A DNA stretch of 64,000 bases from CBDCZY01 sp965224745 (GCA_965224745.1 CBDCZY010000009.1:558001-622000), one strand, 5' to 3'; counted from the first letter of the stretch, positions 19,397-28,574 are shown. Translations and numbers: made by a program. The notes: generated from the letters alone by a model not told the origin.

Positions 19397-20593
19397 CTAA
19401 TAATTAGTGATCATCAAATGTTTCACATCTCTGTTATTTCGTTCTTTTATGGTCCACATATATTTCTTGTCGAAAGCCCGGATGTTTAGTGATTCTTTAT
19501 CATACAAAGAGTAAATAAATTCTGTCTCTTTAATAACCAACATAAAGTTTGCCGAGCATTGCATTAAAAAATTGGCCAGTCGAACCTGGTCTTTCTGACT
19601 AAAAGCATTGCGATCATAGTCGCTAAAATCGCTATCATAAGGTGGATCAACAAACACAAAATCGCCCGTCATTAGTGGGTACTGATGAAAAAAGTCTATA
19701 AAATCCATGGCTTGCAATTGAGCGTTCTGTAATCTGCCGCGCACAGCAGGCGATTTGATATGGTCAATCTTAGTGAGCAAGTTTTTTCTATTGTAGCTAA
19801 TTCCCCCGTAAGGAACGTTGAACTGACCTTTGGAATTAAACCTGAACATGGCGGCATAAGCATGTTCCCTGAGGAAGAAAAAAATGGCGCTATGTAGTTC
19901 TCTAGAGAGCTTGTATTGTCTTGTGTGGTTATACAGATAACGCAAATGCATGTAATACGCTGATTTTAGAGCCCCTTCCAAATTGTCCAGAATGTCAGCT
20001 TGTGAAAGCTGCCCCAGTTTCTGCTGTAACTTAACCATCCGGCTGATTTTACCTGCCAGATTTCTTCTTATTTCCATTTCAAAATTTTCATGTCCACCAT
20101 GAAACATTTCGATGATCAAATCAGTCAATATTTGCTTGTTGCTATCGATAAAATCATTCAATGCGGGGCTAGACAGATCAATACTTGAAGCAGAATGAGC
20201 TGACAGTGAATATATTTGCAGCAAATGATCACTATTTTTTTCGATAAAAGCTTCCAACCAACTCCATTGTGCTGCCAGTTGGTCAAGAAGCTTGAAAAAA
20301 AGGTCGTTACCTCTTCCAACACAGCGATAAAAATCCATTAAATCGGTAGACTTGTCATTCAAGAAAGCAGGTACTTTTTCTGAAATCGACCAAAAAACGG
20401 CGCCTCCTCCAAAAAAAGGCTCATAGTACCTGACAAAACTGGAAGGCAGTGCCGCAAGAATAATGCTTAATTCACTCGATTTACCTCCTGGCCATTTTAG
20501 AAGCGGATTGGCAGGGACATTAGCTAGCATATTTTGGATTCTGATTATTCTTCTAAAAGAAGCTTGGTTTGCGAAATTGTATCTATTCAGCAT
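19397..20593 (-). CDS. D12-class (Dam-type) N6-adenine DNA methyltransferase
   Basis: 398 residues. Motif X is in LLKWPGGKSSEL (about residue 32), the SAM-binding motif I in YYEPFFGGGAVFWSI (about residue 57), and the catalytic motif IV is DPPYDSDFSDYDR near residue 310. It methylates adenine, presumably protecting the site cut by the downstream HNH enzyme. It is longer than E. coli Dam (278 residues), owing to a large central target-recognition region. The first ATG (20593) has GGAG only one base away, so an internal Met at 20530 (MLANVPANPLLKWPGG) is an alternative start. An overlapping solitary Dam role cannot be excluded. Confidence 0.9.
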   Translation of the reverse strand: MLNRYNFANQASFRRIIRIQNMLANVPANPLLKWPGGKSSELSIILAALPSSFVRYYEPFFGGGAVFWSISEKVPAFLNDKSTDLMDFYRCVGRGNDLFFKLLDQLAAQWSWLEAFIEKNSDHLLQIYSLSAHSASSIDLSSPALNDFIDSNKQILTDLIIEMFHGGHENFEMEIRRNLAGKISRMVKLQQKLGQLSQADILDNLEGALKSAYYMHLRYLYNHTRQYKLSRELHSAIFFFLREHAYAAMFRFNSKGQFNVPYGGISYNRKNLLTKIDHIKSPAVRGRLQNAQLQAMDFIDFFHQYPLMTGDFVFVDPPYDSDFSDYDRNAFSQKDQVRLANFLMQCSANFMLVIKETEFIYSLYDKESLNIRAFDKKYMWTIKERNNRDVKHLMITNY

Positions 20594-20863
20594 ACTCCGG
20601 GTAGCTGTTCAGATTGCCCCTGAGCAGCCACAGAACATGGCGTAAGGGCGCAGTTTATACTTGTAAATAAGCACTTTTAGCGCAGTTATGGGGTTACTCA
20701 GGGGATGAGCTGAATAGTTACGCGAAATTTTACACTCGGTTCGAACAATATTATCACCGAAAAATACATTCGAGGTAAATTAACATGAAAACCCATTTAT
20801 AATGATCATTTTGGATAGTCTCAAACTTCTATTTTTTTCTGTCGTTTATTTTCGAAAACTGCC

Positions 20864-22525
20864 ATGAACCGAGTGCTTGTTGTTATCTTGATTTTGTTGA
20901 TCCCGTTGATGGGTTTACTAGCTTTTAATTTGTGGCCAGATTTTGAATTAGCTGAAACCACTTCGCCCCCAGCGACTATTGATGATCCAATTGTGGGGGG
21001 AACCATCGGCACTATTAAACCGTGTTCAAACGATCACCCAGCATGGCGCACCGCTCAAGATATAGATACTGTGAGTATCGAGGCATCACCAGCCTGTGAA
21101 CCGGACAATCCCTATGCTGTCGCAGCTGCGGTGAAAGGGACTAATAACATTGGCATGCGCACACTTATGCAAACTCACTTGGCCGAAGATGCGCTCATCA
21201 AGTCTGAAGATTTGGATCATGACGGCGACCCGGATATTATCCGAATTAAAATGGAAGTTGTTGAGTTGAACGGTTCTACACCAGATGGCGAGTATTTCAT
21301 TAATACGTTTGATATCGCACCAGGAATACAACCCGGATTATGGGTTTTCGCGCCAAAATCGAGAGGTATGGCACTGAAAAACTTTAACTCAAGGCAAGCT
21401 AATCCACTGTTAAGAGCGCCGTCCCCGGTCATTCGAGTTGAACAAGGCGATAAGGTTTTTATTACACTGGAAAATACCCACTATCTACCGCATACCATCC
21501 ACCTGCACGGCGTTGACCACCCATGGAAGAATGCCTCTGGAAAGGATAACGATGGGACTGAAGCTCATGCAGTATTTCCTGGTAAAACCCATACCTATGA
21601 AATGCAACCACGTCACGCCGGTACGATGTTTTACCACTGTCACGTACAAACCTCACAGCATTTGATGATGGGACTTAACGGCATGTTCATTGTCGAAGAA
21701 AACCGACCCGACAACTGGTTGCAAACTTTCAATATTGGCGCCGGCCGTGTACGCCATCCAGCGATCGGAGTAAAAGAGGATTATCAGCAAGAGTATGATC
21801 TGTTTTATCAATCAGTGGACAAACGGTTGTCCAGCATTATTCAGGATGCGATTGATCCGAGATTGATAGCCAAAAGAATGAGCCGGGAATACAACAGTAC
21901 CGAATCATTTGAAAACCTATTCTTGCTTAACGGTCATTCGTTTCCATTCACAATACGCGACAGTTTGATTATCGCTGGTGCCAACGAGAACATTAAGCTG
22001 CATATCGGCAATGCGCAACGATCATCGGTGGCTATTCACATACACGGCCACAAAGCGACCATCACTGCCTATGATGGGGTCGAAGCGCCTAAGGGGTTGC
22101 AATTAACGCGAGATGTTTATGATGTTGCACCAGCTCAGCGAATAGACCTTAATTTACAAACCATCAACGACGGTCTTCACAGCTATGGCCCTGGAGTGTG
22201 GATGATGCATGATCATGTTGAAATTGGCGCCACCACGGACGGCATGGAACCGGGCGGCAATATGGCTTTAATGGCCTATAAGGAATTTCTTGACGACCAG
22301 GGGATGCCTAAGATGCATGACAAGCTATTTGATATGGTATTTGATAAATACTACTATGCTAAACAACGGTCGGTGTGGGCGGAAGGTGATTCTGCTCATT
22401 ACTTTGGCCAAGCGAACTCTGTAACACCCAACTATTTGACCGTTATTGGCTTTGGCCTAGCCATTGGTTTATCACTGGGCTTAAGCATAGCGCTTATTAT
22501 CCTTTTCAAACGAAATTCAACTTAA
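20864..22525 (+). CDS. Membrane-anchored two-domain multicopper oxidase-like protein
   Basis: 553 residues with a transmembrane segment at each end (RVLVVILILLIPLMGLLAF near residue 3; FGLAIGLSLGLSIALIILF near residue 528). The lumen carries copper motifs. In cupredoxin domain 1: HTIHLHGVDHPW (about 210) and HCHVQTSQHLMMG (about 258), which supplies type 1 Cys/His/Met and trinuclear-type His ligands. In domain 2: HIHGHKATITAYDG (about 391) and MMHDHVEIG (about 447), where the second HXH has Asp, not Cys. This resembles two-domain oxidases or nitrite reductases with the type 1 site in domain 1. The substrate is unknown; copper handling or metal oxidation would fit a methanotroph. Confidence 0.85.
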   Translation: MNRVLVVILILLIPLMGLLAFNLWPDFELAETTSPPATIDDPIVGGTIGTIKPCSNDHPAWRTAQDIDTVSIEASPACEPDNPYAVAAAVKGTNNIGMRTLMQTHLAEDALIKSEDLDHDGDPDIIRIKMEVVELNGSTPDGEYFINTFDIAPGIQPGLWVFAPKSRGMALKNFNSRQANPLLRAPSPVIRVEQGDKVFITLENTHYLPHTIHLHGVDHPWKNASGKDNDGTEAHAVFPGKTHTYEMQPRHAGTMFYHCHVQTSQHLMMGLNGMFIVEENRPDNWLQTFNIGAGRVRHPAIGVKEDYQQEYDLFYQSVDKRLSSIIQDAIDPRLIAKRMSREYNSTESFENLFLLNGHSFPFTIRDSLIIAGANENIKLHIGNAQRSSVAIHIHGHKATITAYDGVEAPKGLQLTRDVYDVAPAQRIDLNLQTINDGLHSYGPGVWMMHDHVEIGATTDGMEPGGNMALMAYKEFLDDQGMPKMHDKLFDMVFDKYYYAKQRSVWAEGDSAHYFGQANSVTPNYLTVIGFGLAIGLSLGLSIALIILFKRNST

Positions 22526-22947
22526 ACGATTTTGTTTTCGTTTGAATATTCGATGATACAACATTACTGAAGTTGCATTACCTTCACGTAAGCTTTAGAT
22601 AACGTGAAATGTTAAAAAAAGGATCAGAGATTTGCTAGGGGAGTGTTTCTTAGAATGTTATATAGCTTCAGTATAATAATTCCTAGGAATAGACATACCG
22701 ATTAGAAATTCATGAATAGACACTAAACAAGTTTTTAGCTTTGTACCAAAATTCTGAGTCCTTAGCGATTGCATTTTAAAGATTTAGAAGTGATGATGAG
22801 ATTAGAATTACACTCAAGTTTACTTTATGATAAATTTGAACCGTCTAATAAAGTTGATAACCAAAATTGATTTAACTTTTAAAATAACAATGTAGATCAC
22901 GGATCTTTTAAGTTGAAAAATCGCTGAATATTCTAAGGGAGAAGACG
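22526..22947. other. Intergenic region before mdh
   Basis: About 420 AT-rich bases with no open frame of note and no clear hairpin. It should hold the mdh promoter. A clear AAGGGAGA ribosome-binding site lies just before the mdh ATG. Confidence 0.6.
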
Positions 22948-23925
22948 ATGAAAACCCCCGTTACTATTGCTGTCACTGGCTGCGCAGGTCAAATATGCTA
23001 CTCTTTGTTGTTCCGTATCGCAGCGGGTAATTTGCTCGGTTCAGACCAGCCTGTGAACTTAAGGTTGCTGGAAATTGAACCCGCTATGAAAGCGTTGACT
23101 GGTGTTGTTATGGAGCTCAATGATTGTGCATTTCCTTTGCTTCATAGTGTTGAAACAACATCTGATCCCATGGTGGCTTTCCAAAACGCAGAGATTGCTT
23201 TTCTAGTAGGCTCGCAACCAAGAGGCCCAGGTATGGAAAGAAAAGATCTGTTGTTGAAAAACGCAGCGATTTTTAAGATACAGGGGCAAGCACTTGATCA
23301 GGCTGCTAGCCGCCACGTAAAAGTGTTAGTAGTTGGCAACCCAGCCAACACCAATGCTCTGATAGCATTGAAAAACGCGCCTAAACTAGACCCTAATAAT
23401 TTCACAGCCATGACGATGCTAGATCATAATCGTGCCAAGGGGCAATTAGCTGAAAAATGCGGCGTCTTATCTAAAGAAGTCAGCCAAATAATTATTTGGG
23501 GTAATCATTCGTCTACTCAGTATCCTGACCTTCATCATGCTTTAGTAAAAGGCCGAAGCGCTCTAACGTTAGTGGATAACAATTGGTTTGTGGATCACTT
23601 TATCCCCACAGTGCAAAAGCGGGGTGCTGCTATCATTGATGCGCGAGGTCTTTCAAGTGCAGCTTCAGCGGCCAATGCTGCCATTGACCATATGCGAGCT
23701 TGGCTTTTCGGCACATTATCGACAGATTGGGCTAGTATGGCCATTACTGGACCTGGTTGGTATGGTGTTGAGAGCGAATTGTTTTTTTCTTATCCTGTAA
23801 GAGTGATAAATTCACGAATTATAGTCGAGCAAGACTTGCCTATTGATGAATTTAGTCAAAAGCGGCTTAAAGCGACAGAGCTAGAACTTAAAGAAGAAAG
23901 AGATATGGTAAGACACTTGTTTTAA
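22948..23925 (+). CDS. mdh: Malate dehydrogenase
   Basis: NAD-dependent interconversion of malate and oxaloacetate. 325 residues, the size of the 'type 2' MDH family. Active-site arginine regions are in RGPGMERKDLL and NHNRAKGQL-type wording (DHNRAKGQLAEKC), the substrate and catalytic Asp/His region in IIWGNHSSTQYPD. One oddity: the nucleotide-binding loop reads GCAGQIC, so the third glycine of the usual GxxGxxG is cysteine. In the serine cycle it would convert oxaloacetate to malate for MtkAB. It has a strong Shine-Dalgarno and is followed by the convergent hydroxypyruvate reductase gene. Confidence 0.95.
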   Translation: MKTPVTIAVTGCAGQICYSLLFRIAAGNLLGSDQPVNLRLLEIEPAMKALTGVVMELNDCAFPLLHSVETTSDPMVAFQNAEIAFLVGSQPRGPGMERKDLLLKNAAIFKIQGQALDQAASRHVKVLVVGNPANTNALIALKNAPKLDPNNFTAMTMLDHNRAKGQLAEKCGVLSKEVSQIIIWGNHSSTQYPDLHHALVKGRSALTLVDNNWFVDHFIPTVQKRGAAIIDARGLSSAASAANAAIDHMRAWLFGTLSTDWASMAITGPGWYGVESELFFSYPVRVINSRIIVEQDLPIDEFSQKRLKATELELKEERDMVRHLF

Positions 23926-23960
23926 GTTTTATTAAATCAAGAAGGAATAGCTGTGTATGG

Positions 23961-24932
23961 CTATACAACACGGTCTCGAGGTTCTTTATGGTTAAAAAAG
24001 GCATCAATGTTTTCAATAACTCTTTTGCCCATGGCTACCCGTGTTTCTAAGGTTGCACTCCCAAGGTGAGGTAACAATGATACGTTATCCAGCGATAAAA
24101 ATGCATCGTCTAAATTTGGTTCACCTTCAAACACATCCAGGCCTGCACCAGCAATGGAACCATTTCTAAGGGCTTGAATAAGTGCTTGGTTGTCAACAAC
24201 ATCACCTCTTGCAGTATTAATAAGGTGGGCGGTCGGTCGCATCAGTTTTAGTTTCTCCTCATTGAGGAGGTGATAAGTGGCAGGTTCACCTGGACAGTGC
24301 AAGGAGACAAAGTCTGCCGTTTTTAATAGTTCTTCAATGGTTTCACATGGAGTTGCGTCGAGTTCCTGAAGAATATTGGGTGATGGGGATCTAGGCGCTG
24401 AAAAAATAATTTTCATGCCGAATCCGTGATGCGCCCTTCGTGCGGTTGCTTGAGCGATTCGCCCCATGCCAATCAGACCCAGAGTTTTACCTGTTACGGT
24501 AGTACCGAGCATATGCGTTGGTCGCCAACCGATCCATTCACGGCTTCTGATATGACGATCACCTTCAGCGCCACGACGGGCAGACATAAGCATTAATAAG
24601 ATGGCAATATCAGCTGTGGCATCTGTCAGAACCTCAGGGGTATTGGTGATAACCAGCCCTCGTTTTTTTGCGGCATCAAGATCAATGTGGTTGAAACCTA
24701 CGCCAAAATTAGCCAATAGTTTTGTCTTCAAAGGCGTCTTGCTGAGAACTTCAGCATTAATTTTATCGGTGACTGTTGACAATAATGCATCGGCAGTCCT
24801 TAAGGAATCTTTGAGCTCGTCATGTGTCATTGGATGATCATCTTCATTCAATGAAACATCATATTTTTGAGATAATATTTGTTCGATTTCTTGTGGCCAC
24901 TTGCGCGTGACAATTAGTTTAGGCTTGCTCAT
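23961..24932 (-). CDS. hprA: D-2-hydroxyacid dehydrogenase, probable hydroxypyruvate/glyoxylate reductase
   Basis: 323 residues of the D-isomer-specific 2-hydroxyacid dehydrogenase family. The Rossmann motif is LGLIGMGRIAQATARRA (about residue 150), the substrate-binding Arg is in NTARGDVVDNQAL, Glu in FEGEPNLDD and the catalytic His in LLPHLGSAT near residue 285. The context of malyl-CoA lyase and MtkAB makes reduction of hydroxypyruvate to glycerate (serine cycle) the likely role. It is divergent from malyl-CoA lyase across 271 bases that probably carry both promoters. The exact substrate is inference from neighbours. Confidence 0.88.
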   Translation of the reverse strand: MSKPKLIVTRKWPQEIEQILSQKYDVSLNEDDHPMTHDELKDSLRTADALLSTVTDKINAEVLSKTPLKTKLLANFGVGFNHIDLDAAKKRGLVITNTPEVLTDATADIAILLMLMSARRGAEGDRHIRSREWIGWRPTHMLGTTVTGKTLGLIGMGRIAQATARRAHHGFGMKIIFSAPRSPSPNILQELDATPCETIEELLKTADFVSLHCPGEPATYHLLNEEKLKLMRPTAHLINTARGDVVDNQALIQALRNGSIAGAGLDVFEGEPNLDDAFLSLDNVSLLPHLGSATLETRVAMGKRVIENIDAFFNHKEPRDRVV

Positions 24933-25203
24933 TTATTTAGACTCCATTTGCACTTTGGGTTGCTCTCTAAAGTTAATAAAGAACTTTAAAACACTGCTTC
25001 ATTAGTTACAATATTCACTTATTTCTGACCATATCTCACGTTGATTATTGCCCAAGAAAGCTCAATTTTTTTCGAAGTTTTCATTTTGACGAGCAGACTG
25101 CATTGACCGAAGGTCGCATCAGTCAGTAATATAGTCGGTTTGATTGCAATTAAGCCTGTAAAGTTAGTTAAATAATGAGAATACACTTTTTAAGGATAGT
25201 TTA

Positions 25204-26157
25204 ATGAGCCATACACTGCATGAAGCTTTAGTATCAAGAGTTCAACGCTGTGAATTGGCGGTTCCAGGGTCTAATCCCAATATGTTTGAAAAAGCCCTCA
25301 ACAGTGGGGTCGATTTTGTATTTCTAGATTTAGAAGACGCAGTGGCTCCGGATGATAAGTTAACTGCTCGTAAGAATGTTATTGAAGCTATCAATGATCT
25401 TGATTGGAAAGAGCATGGCATTACCCTTTCAGTTCGGATTAATGGCCTGGACACTCAATATATGGTCAGGGATGTCGTTGATTTGATGGAACAGGCTGGA
25501 CATAAGCTAGACACTATTTTAATCCCTAAGGTAGGTGTTACCGGAGATGTATACATGGTCGACGCTATGATCACACAACTAGAAATGCAATGTGCGATTA
25601 AACATCGGGTGGGTATTGAGTGTTTAATTGAAACGGCTTTGGGTATGGTTAATGTTGAAGCTATAGCGCAATCAAGCCGCCGGCTAGAGGCATTGCATTT
25701 TGGTGTGGCCGATTATGCTGCCAGTAATCGCGCTCGAACCGTCAATATTGGAGGATTGAACCCCGACTATCCGGGGGATCAATGGCATGCCGCCATCAGC
25801 CGGATGACTGTCGCTTGCCGGGCTTACGGACTTCGTCCCATTGACGGGCCGTTCGGTGACATTCAAGATGCTGAAGGTTACAAGCTTGCAGCACTGCGGG
25901 CGGCTGCATTAGGCTGTGAAGGCAAATGGGCAATTCATCCCAGTCAGGTTGCGTTGGCAAATGAGGTTTTTTCACCTCCCGACACAGAAGTTGAGAAAGC
26001 AAAATGTATCCTGAAGGCTTTAGCAGAAGCTGCTGCTCAGGGTAGAGGTGCTGCGGCACTTGATGGCAGGCTTATTGATGCTGCTTCAGCTCGAATGGCA
26101 GAAAATGTTGTAAAGTCGGCACAAGCTATTGCCGAAAAGAACAAACTGTATGACTAA
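25204..26157 (+). CDS. mcl: Malyl-CoA lyase (HpcH/HpaI-citrate lyase beta family)
   Basis: Cleaves malyl-CoA to acetyl-CoA and glyoxylate. 317 residues. The family metal and substrate motifs are seen in VFLDLEDAVAPDDK (about residue 38), KVGVTGDVYMVDAMI (about 115), GIECLIETALGMVN (about 140) and the C-terminal EGKWAIHPSQ (about 240). The next genes, on the same strand, make its substrate (mtkA, mtkB), which separates it from citrate lyase. A 162-base palindromic element lies between it and mtkA. Confidence 0.93.
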   Translation: MSHTLHEALVSRVQRCELAVPGSNPNMFEKALNSGVDFVFLDLEDAVAPDDKLTARKNVIEAINDLDWKEHGITLSVRINGLDTQYMVRDVVDLMEQAGHKLDTILIPKVGVTGDVYMVDAMITQLEMQCAIKHRVGIECLIETALGMVNVEAIAQSSRRLEALHFGVADYAASNRARTVNIGGLNPDYPGDQWHAAISRMTVACRAYGLRPIDGPFGDIQDAEGYKLAALRAAALGCEGKWAIHPSQVALANEVFSPPDTEVEKAKCILKALAEAAAQGRGAAALDGRLIDAASARMAENVVKSAQAIAEKNKLYD

Positions 26158-26493
26158 TTGAAAAATAATTTTTAGAGATTCTATGAGTAGCTTTTGAAGA
26201 TGTTATGTTGATTATCTTGTATTGAATTTATTCAAGCCTCACATCAATTTAGGAACGCGCACGGAATAAGTTCGGCAACTAGCGCGGGGTTTTTGTTTGT
26301 CTTCAAGGCGTGGCAACAGGCGCATAGCAGGCTACGCAATTGTTGCCACAACACCGAAGACAGACAAAAAAACAAGTTAGTTGAAGTAGTTATTTCGTGC
26401 ACGTTCCTAACGTTTAAATGCGATCTAAAATGAACGTCAAGGTTCTTGTTTAGATTGTTTGATTTTATTTATATTCTTTTAGAGGGGATGCCT
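26158..26493. other. Gap between mcl and mtkA, mostly a palindromic repeat
   Basis: 336 bases between two genes that would be expected to share a transcript. Nearly half is the nested palindrome at 26249-26410. I see no gene in it. Confidence 0.6.
26249..26410. repeat. Nested palindromic element, copy A
   Basis: 162 bases that fold on themselves over almost the full length. Termini are perfect 9-base inverted repeats, TTAGGAACG and CGTTCCTAA, and the first 30 bases pair with the last 30 with about 8 mismatches. Inside are further pairs: GTTTTTGTTTGTCTTC with GAAGACAGACAAAAA, TGGCAACA with TGTTGCCA, and a core hairpin GCGCATAGC / GCTACGC. A diverged second copy with the same core lies at about 42424-42597. 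It codes for nothing and looks like a MITE or REP/BIME-like element. Confidence 0.85.
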
Positions 26494-27669
26494 GTGGATA
26501 TCCATGAATATCAGGCCAAACAAATTCTAGCCATAAACGGGGTAAAGATTCCTGAAGGAGGCTTGGCTCACAATGCGGCTGAAGCCGTCCAGCGAGCCAG
26601 AGATATCGGCGGACACCTGTGGGCGGTTAAAGCTCAAGTTCATTCCGGTGCACGAGGCAAAGCTGGTGGCATTAAAATCTGTAAAACGATTGAAGAAGTC
26701 AACGAAGCCGCGGAAAATTTATTGGGCAAAACATTAGTTACCGAACAAACAGGTCCTCAAGGTAAGCAATGTACTAGGCTGTATATTGAAGCAGGCACTG
26801 ATATAGCAAGAGAACTGTATTTTGGGATACTAATTGATAGAGCAAGAGAGCGGGTCGTAGTCGTCGTATCGGCTGAAGGCGGTATGGAAATAGAGGAATT
26901 AGCAGAAAAAAAGCCATCGGCTATAACCCGTATCTACGTTGAACCTGCTGTAGGTTTGCAAGCTTTTCAAGCTCGCCAGTTAGCCTTTTCTTTAGGCATT
27001 ACGGCGGAGAATTTAAGTCCTGCTGTTAAAACTATTCTAGGTTGTTATCGAGCGCTACGTGATTTAGATGCCATTATGGTAGAAATTAATCCTTTAGTTT
27101 TAACCACCAATGGTGAATTGATCGCATTAGACGCCAAAATGGGGTTTGATGATAACGCCTTGTTTAGACAACATAAAATTTCAGAACTGAGAGATAGCAG
27201 TCAAGAAGACCCGAGAGAAGCCATAGCATCTGATCAAGGTTTAAGCTATGTGGGCTTAGACGGAGACATTGGCTGTATGATTAATGGCGCAGGCTTGGCC
27301 ATGGCAACCATGGATATGATTAAGTTAGCTGGAGGTGAACCTGCTAACTTTTTAGATGTTGGGGGCGGTGCATCGCCAGAACGAGTAGAAAAAGCTTTTA
27401 GACTTGTTTTAGCCGGTGAAGGAGTCAAAGCTATGTTGGTTAATATTTTTGCTGGTATTAATCGTTGTGACTGGATAGCAGAAGGCGTTGTTCAAGCTGT
27501 TAATAACATTGACATGAAGATTCCTTTAGTCGTTCGTTTGTCGGGGACAAATGTCGATGCAGGACGTGAAATCATTCAAGATAGCGGCTTGCCCATCATT
27601 ATGGCTGACACCCTCGCAGAAGCAGCGGACAAAGTTGTTCAGGCGCGTAATCAGCAAGTGGCATGTTAA
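26494..27669 (+). CDS. mtkA: Malate-CoA ligase (malate thiokinase) subunit beta
   Basis: ATP-grasp subunit that, with MtkB, forms malyl-CoA from malate, CoA and ATP. About 391 residues starting MDIHEYQAKQIL. ATP-grasp features include VKAQVHSGARGKAGG, the acidic metal site IMVEINPLVL and the CoA-ligase domain GDIGCMINGAGLAMATMD. I chose the GTG at 26494: an AGAGGGG site lies six bases upstream, relatives begin with M(D/N)(I/V)HEYQAK, and the upstream frame adds only a non-homologous leader. Close relatives are SucC; the mcl neighbour favours malate over succinate. mtkB follows 17 bases later. Confidence 0.92.
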   Translation: MDIHEYQAKQILAINGVKIPEGGLAHNAAEAVQRARDIGGHLWAVKAQVHSGARGKAGGIKICKTIEEVNEAAENLLGKTLVTEQTGPQGKQCTRLYIEAGTDIARELYFGILIDRARERVVVVVSAEGGMEIEELAEKKPSAITRIYVEPAVGLQAFQARQLAFSLGITAENLSPAVKTILGCYRALRDLDAIMVEINPLVLTTNGELIALDAKMGFDDNALFRQHKISELRDSSQEDPREAIASDQGLSYVGLDGDIGCMINGAGLAMATMDMIKLAGGEPANFLDVGGGASPERVEKAFRLVLAGEGVKAMLVNIFAGINRCDWIAEGVVQAVNNIDMKIPLVVRLSGTNVDAGREIIQDSGLPIIMADTLAEAADKVVQARNQQVAC

Positions 27670-27686
27670 AGCGGGATTAAGACATT

Positions 27687-28574
27687 ATGGCAATTTTGAT
27701 TGATGAAAAAACACGCATTATAGTACAGGGATTCACCGGCAAGATAGGTACTTTCCATGCTCAGGATATGATTAACTACGGTTCCAACGTGGTAGGGGGA
27801 GTTACACCAGGTAAAGGGGGGATGAAACACCTCGATAGGCCAGTGTTTAATACGGTTAAGAAAGCAGTTGATCAAGTCGGCGCTGAAGCAAGCATTATCT
27901 TTGTACCACCTGCCTTTGCCGCTGATTCTATTATGGAAGCAGCAGATGCGGGCATTAAATATTGTGTTGCCATTACCGACGGTATTCCAACCCAAGATAT
28001 GCTTCGGGTAAAACGCTATCTATTTCGTTTTCGGAAACAACACAAAATGATACTTACGGGACCTAATTGTGCGGGTACCATCAGTCCAGGTCGTGCTATG
28101 TTAGGCATCATGCCGGGAAATATTTATATGCCCGGTAATGTTGGGATTGTTGGGCGTTCAGGAACACTGGGGTATGAAGCGGCCGACCAAATGAAACAAC
28201 TCGGTATTGGTATCAGTACCTCGGTCGGGATTGGTGGAGATCCAATAAATGGCAGTTCACATCGGGATATCTTGGCTAAATTTGAACAGGATTCAGAAAC
28301 TAAAGCAGTGGTTATGATTGGAGAAATAGGCGGGCCACAAGAAGTTGAAGCAGGTCTTTTTGCAAAAGACCACATGTCTAAGCCTGTTATCGCTTATATT
28401 GCAGGATTGACAGCACCTAAAGGGCGAAGAATGGGGCATGCTGGAGCCATTATTTCATCATCGGGAGAAAGTGCCGCCGAGAAAGTTGAAATACTTAAGG
28501 AATATGGTGTTACCATTGCGCCAACACCTTCTGCCATGGGTGAAACCGTTGCAAAAGTTTTAGCCAAATTATAA
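27687..28574 (+). CDS. mtkB: Malate-CoA ligase (malate thiokinase) subunit alpha
   Basis: CoA-binding and phosphohistidine subunit. 295 residues, SucD-like. N-terminal CoA-binding Rossmann region IIVQGFTGKIGTFHAQDM, VVGGVTPGKGG; LTGPNCAGTISPG; GRSGTLGYEA; phosphorylated His in MGHAGAIIS near residue 251. Together with MtkA it makes malyl-CoA for the lyase encoded upstream. A succinyl-CoA synthetase cannot be ruled out by sequence alone, but no other TCA genes are here. Confidence 0.93.
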   Translation: MAILIDEKTRIIVQGFTGKIGTFHAQDMINYGSNVVGGVTPGKGGMKHLDRPVFNTVKKAVDQVGAEASIIFVPPAFAADSIMEAADAGIKYCVAITDGIPTQDMLRVKRYLFRFRKQHKMILTGPNCAGTISPGRAMLGIMPGNIYMPGNVGIVGRSGTLGYEAADQMKQLGIGISTSVGIGGDPINGSSHRDILAKFEQDSETKAVVMIGEIGGPQEVEAGLFAKDHMSKPVIAYIAGLTAPKGRRMGHAGAIISSSGESAAEKVEILKEYGVTIAPTPSAMGETVAKVLAKL

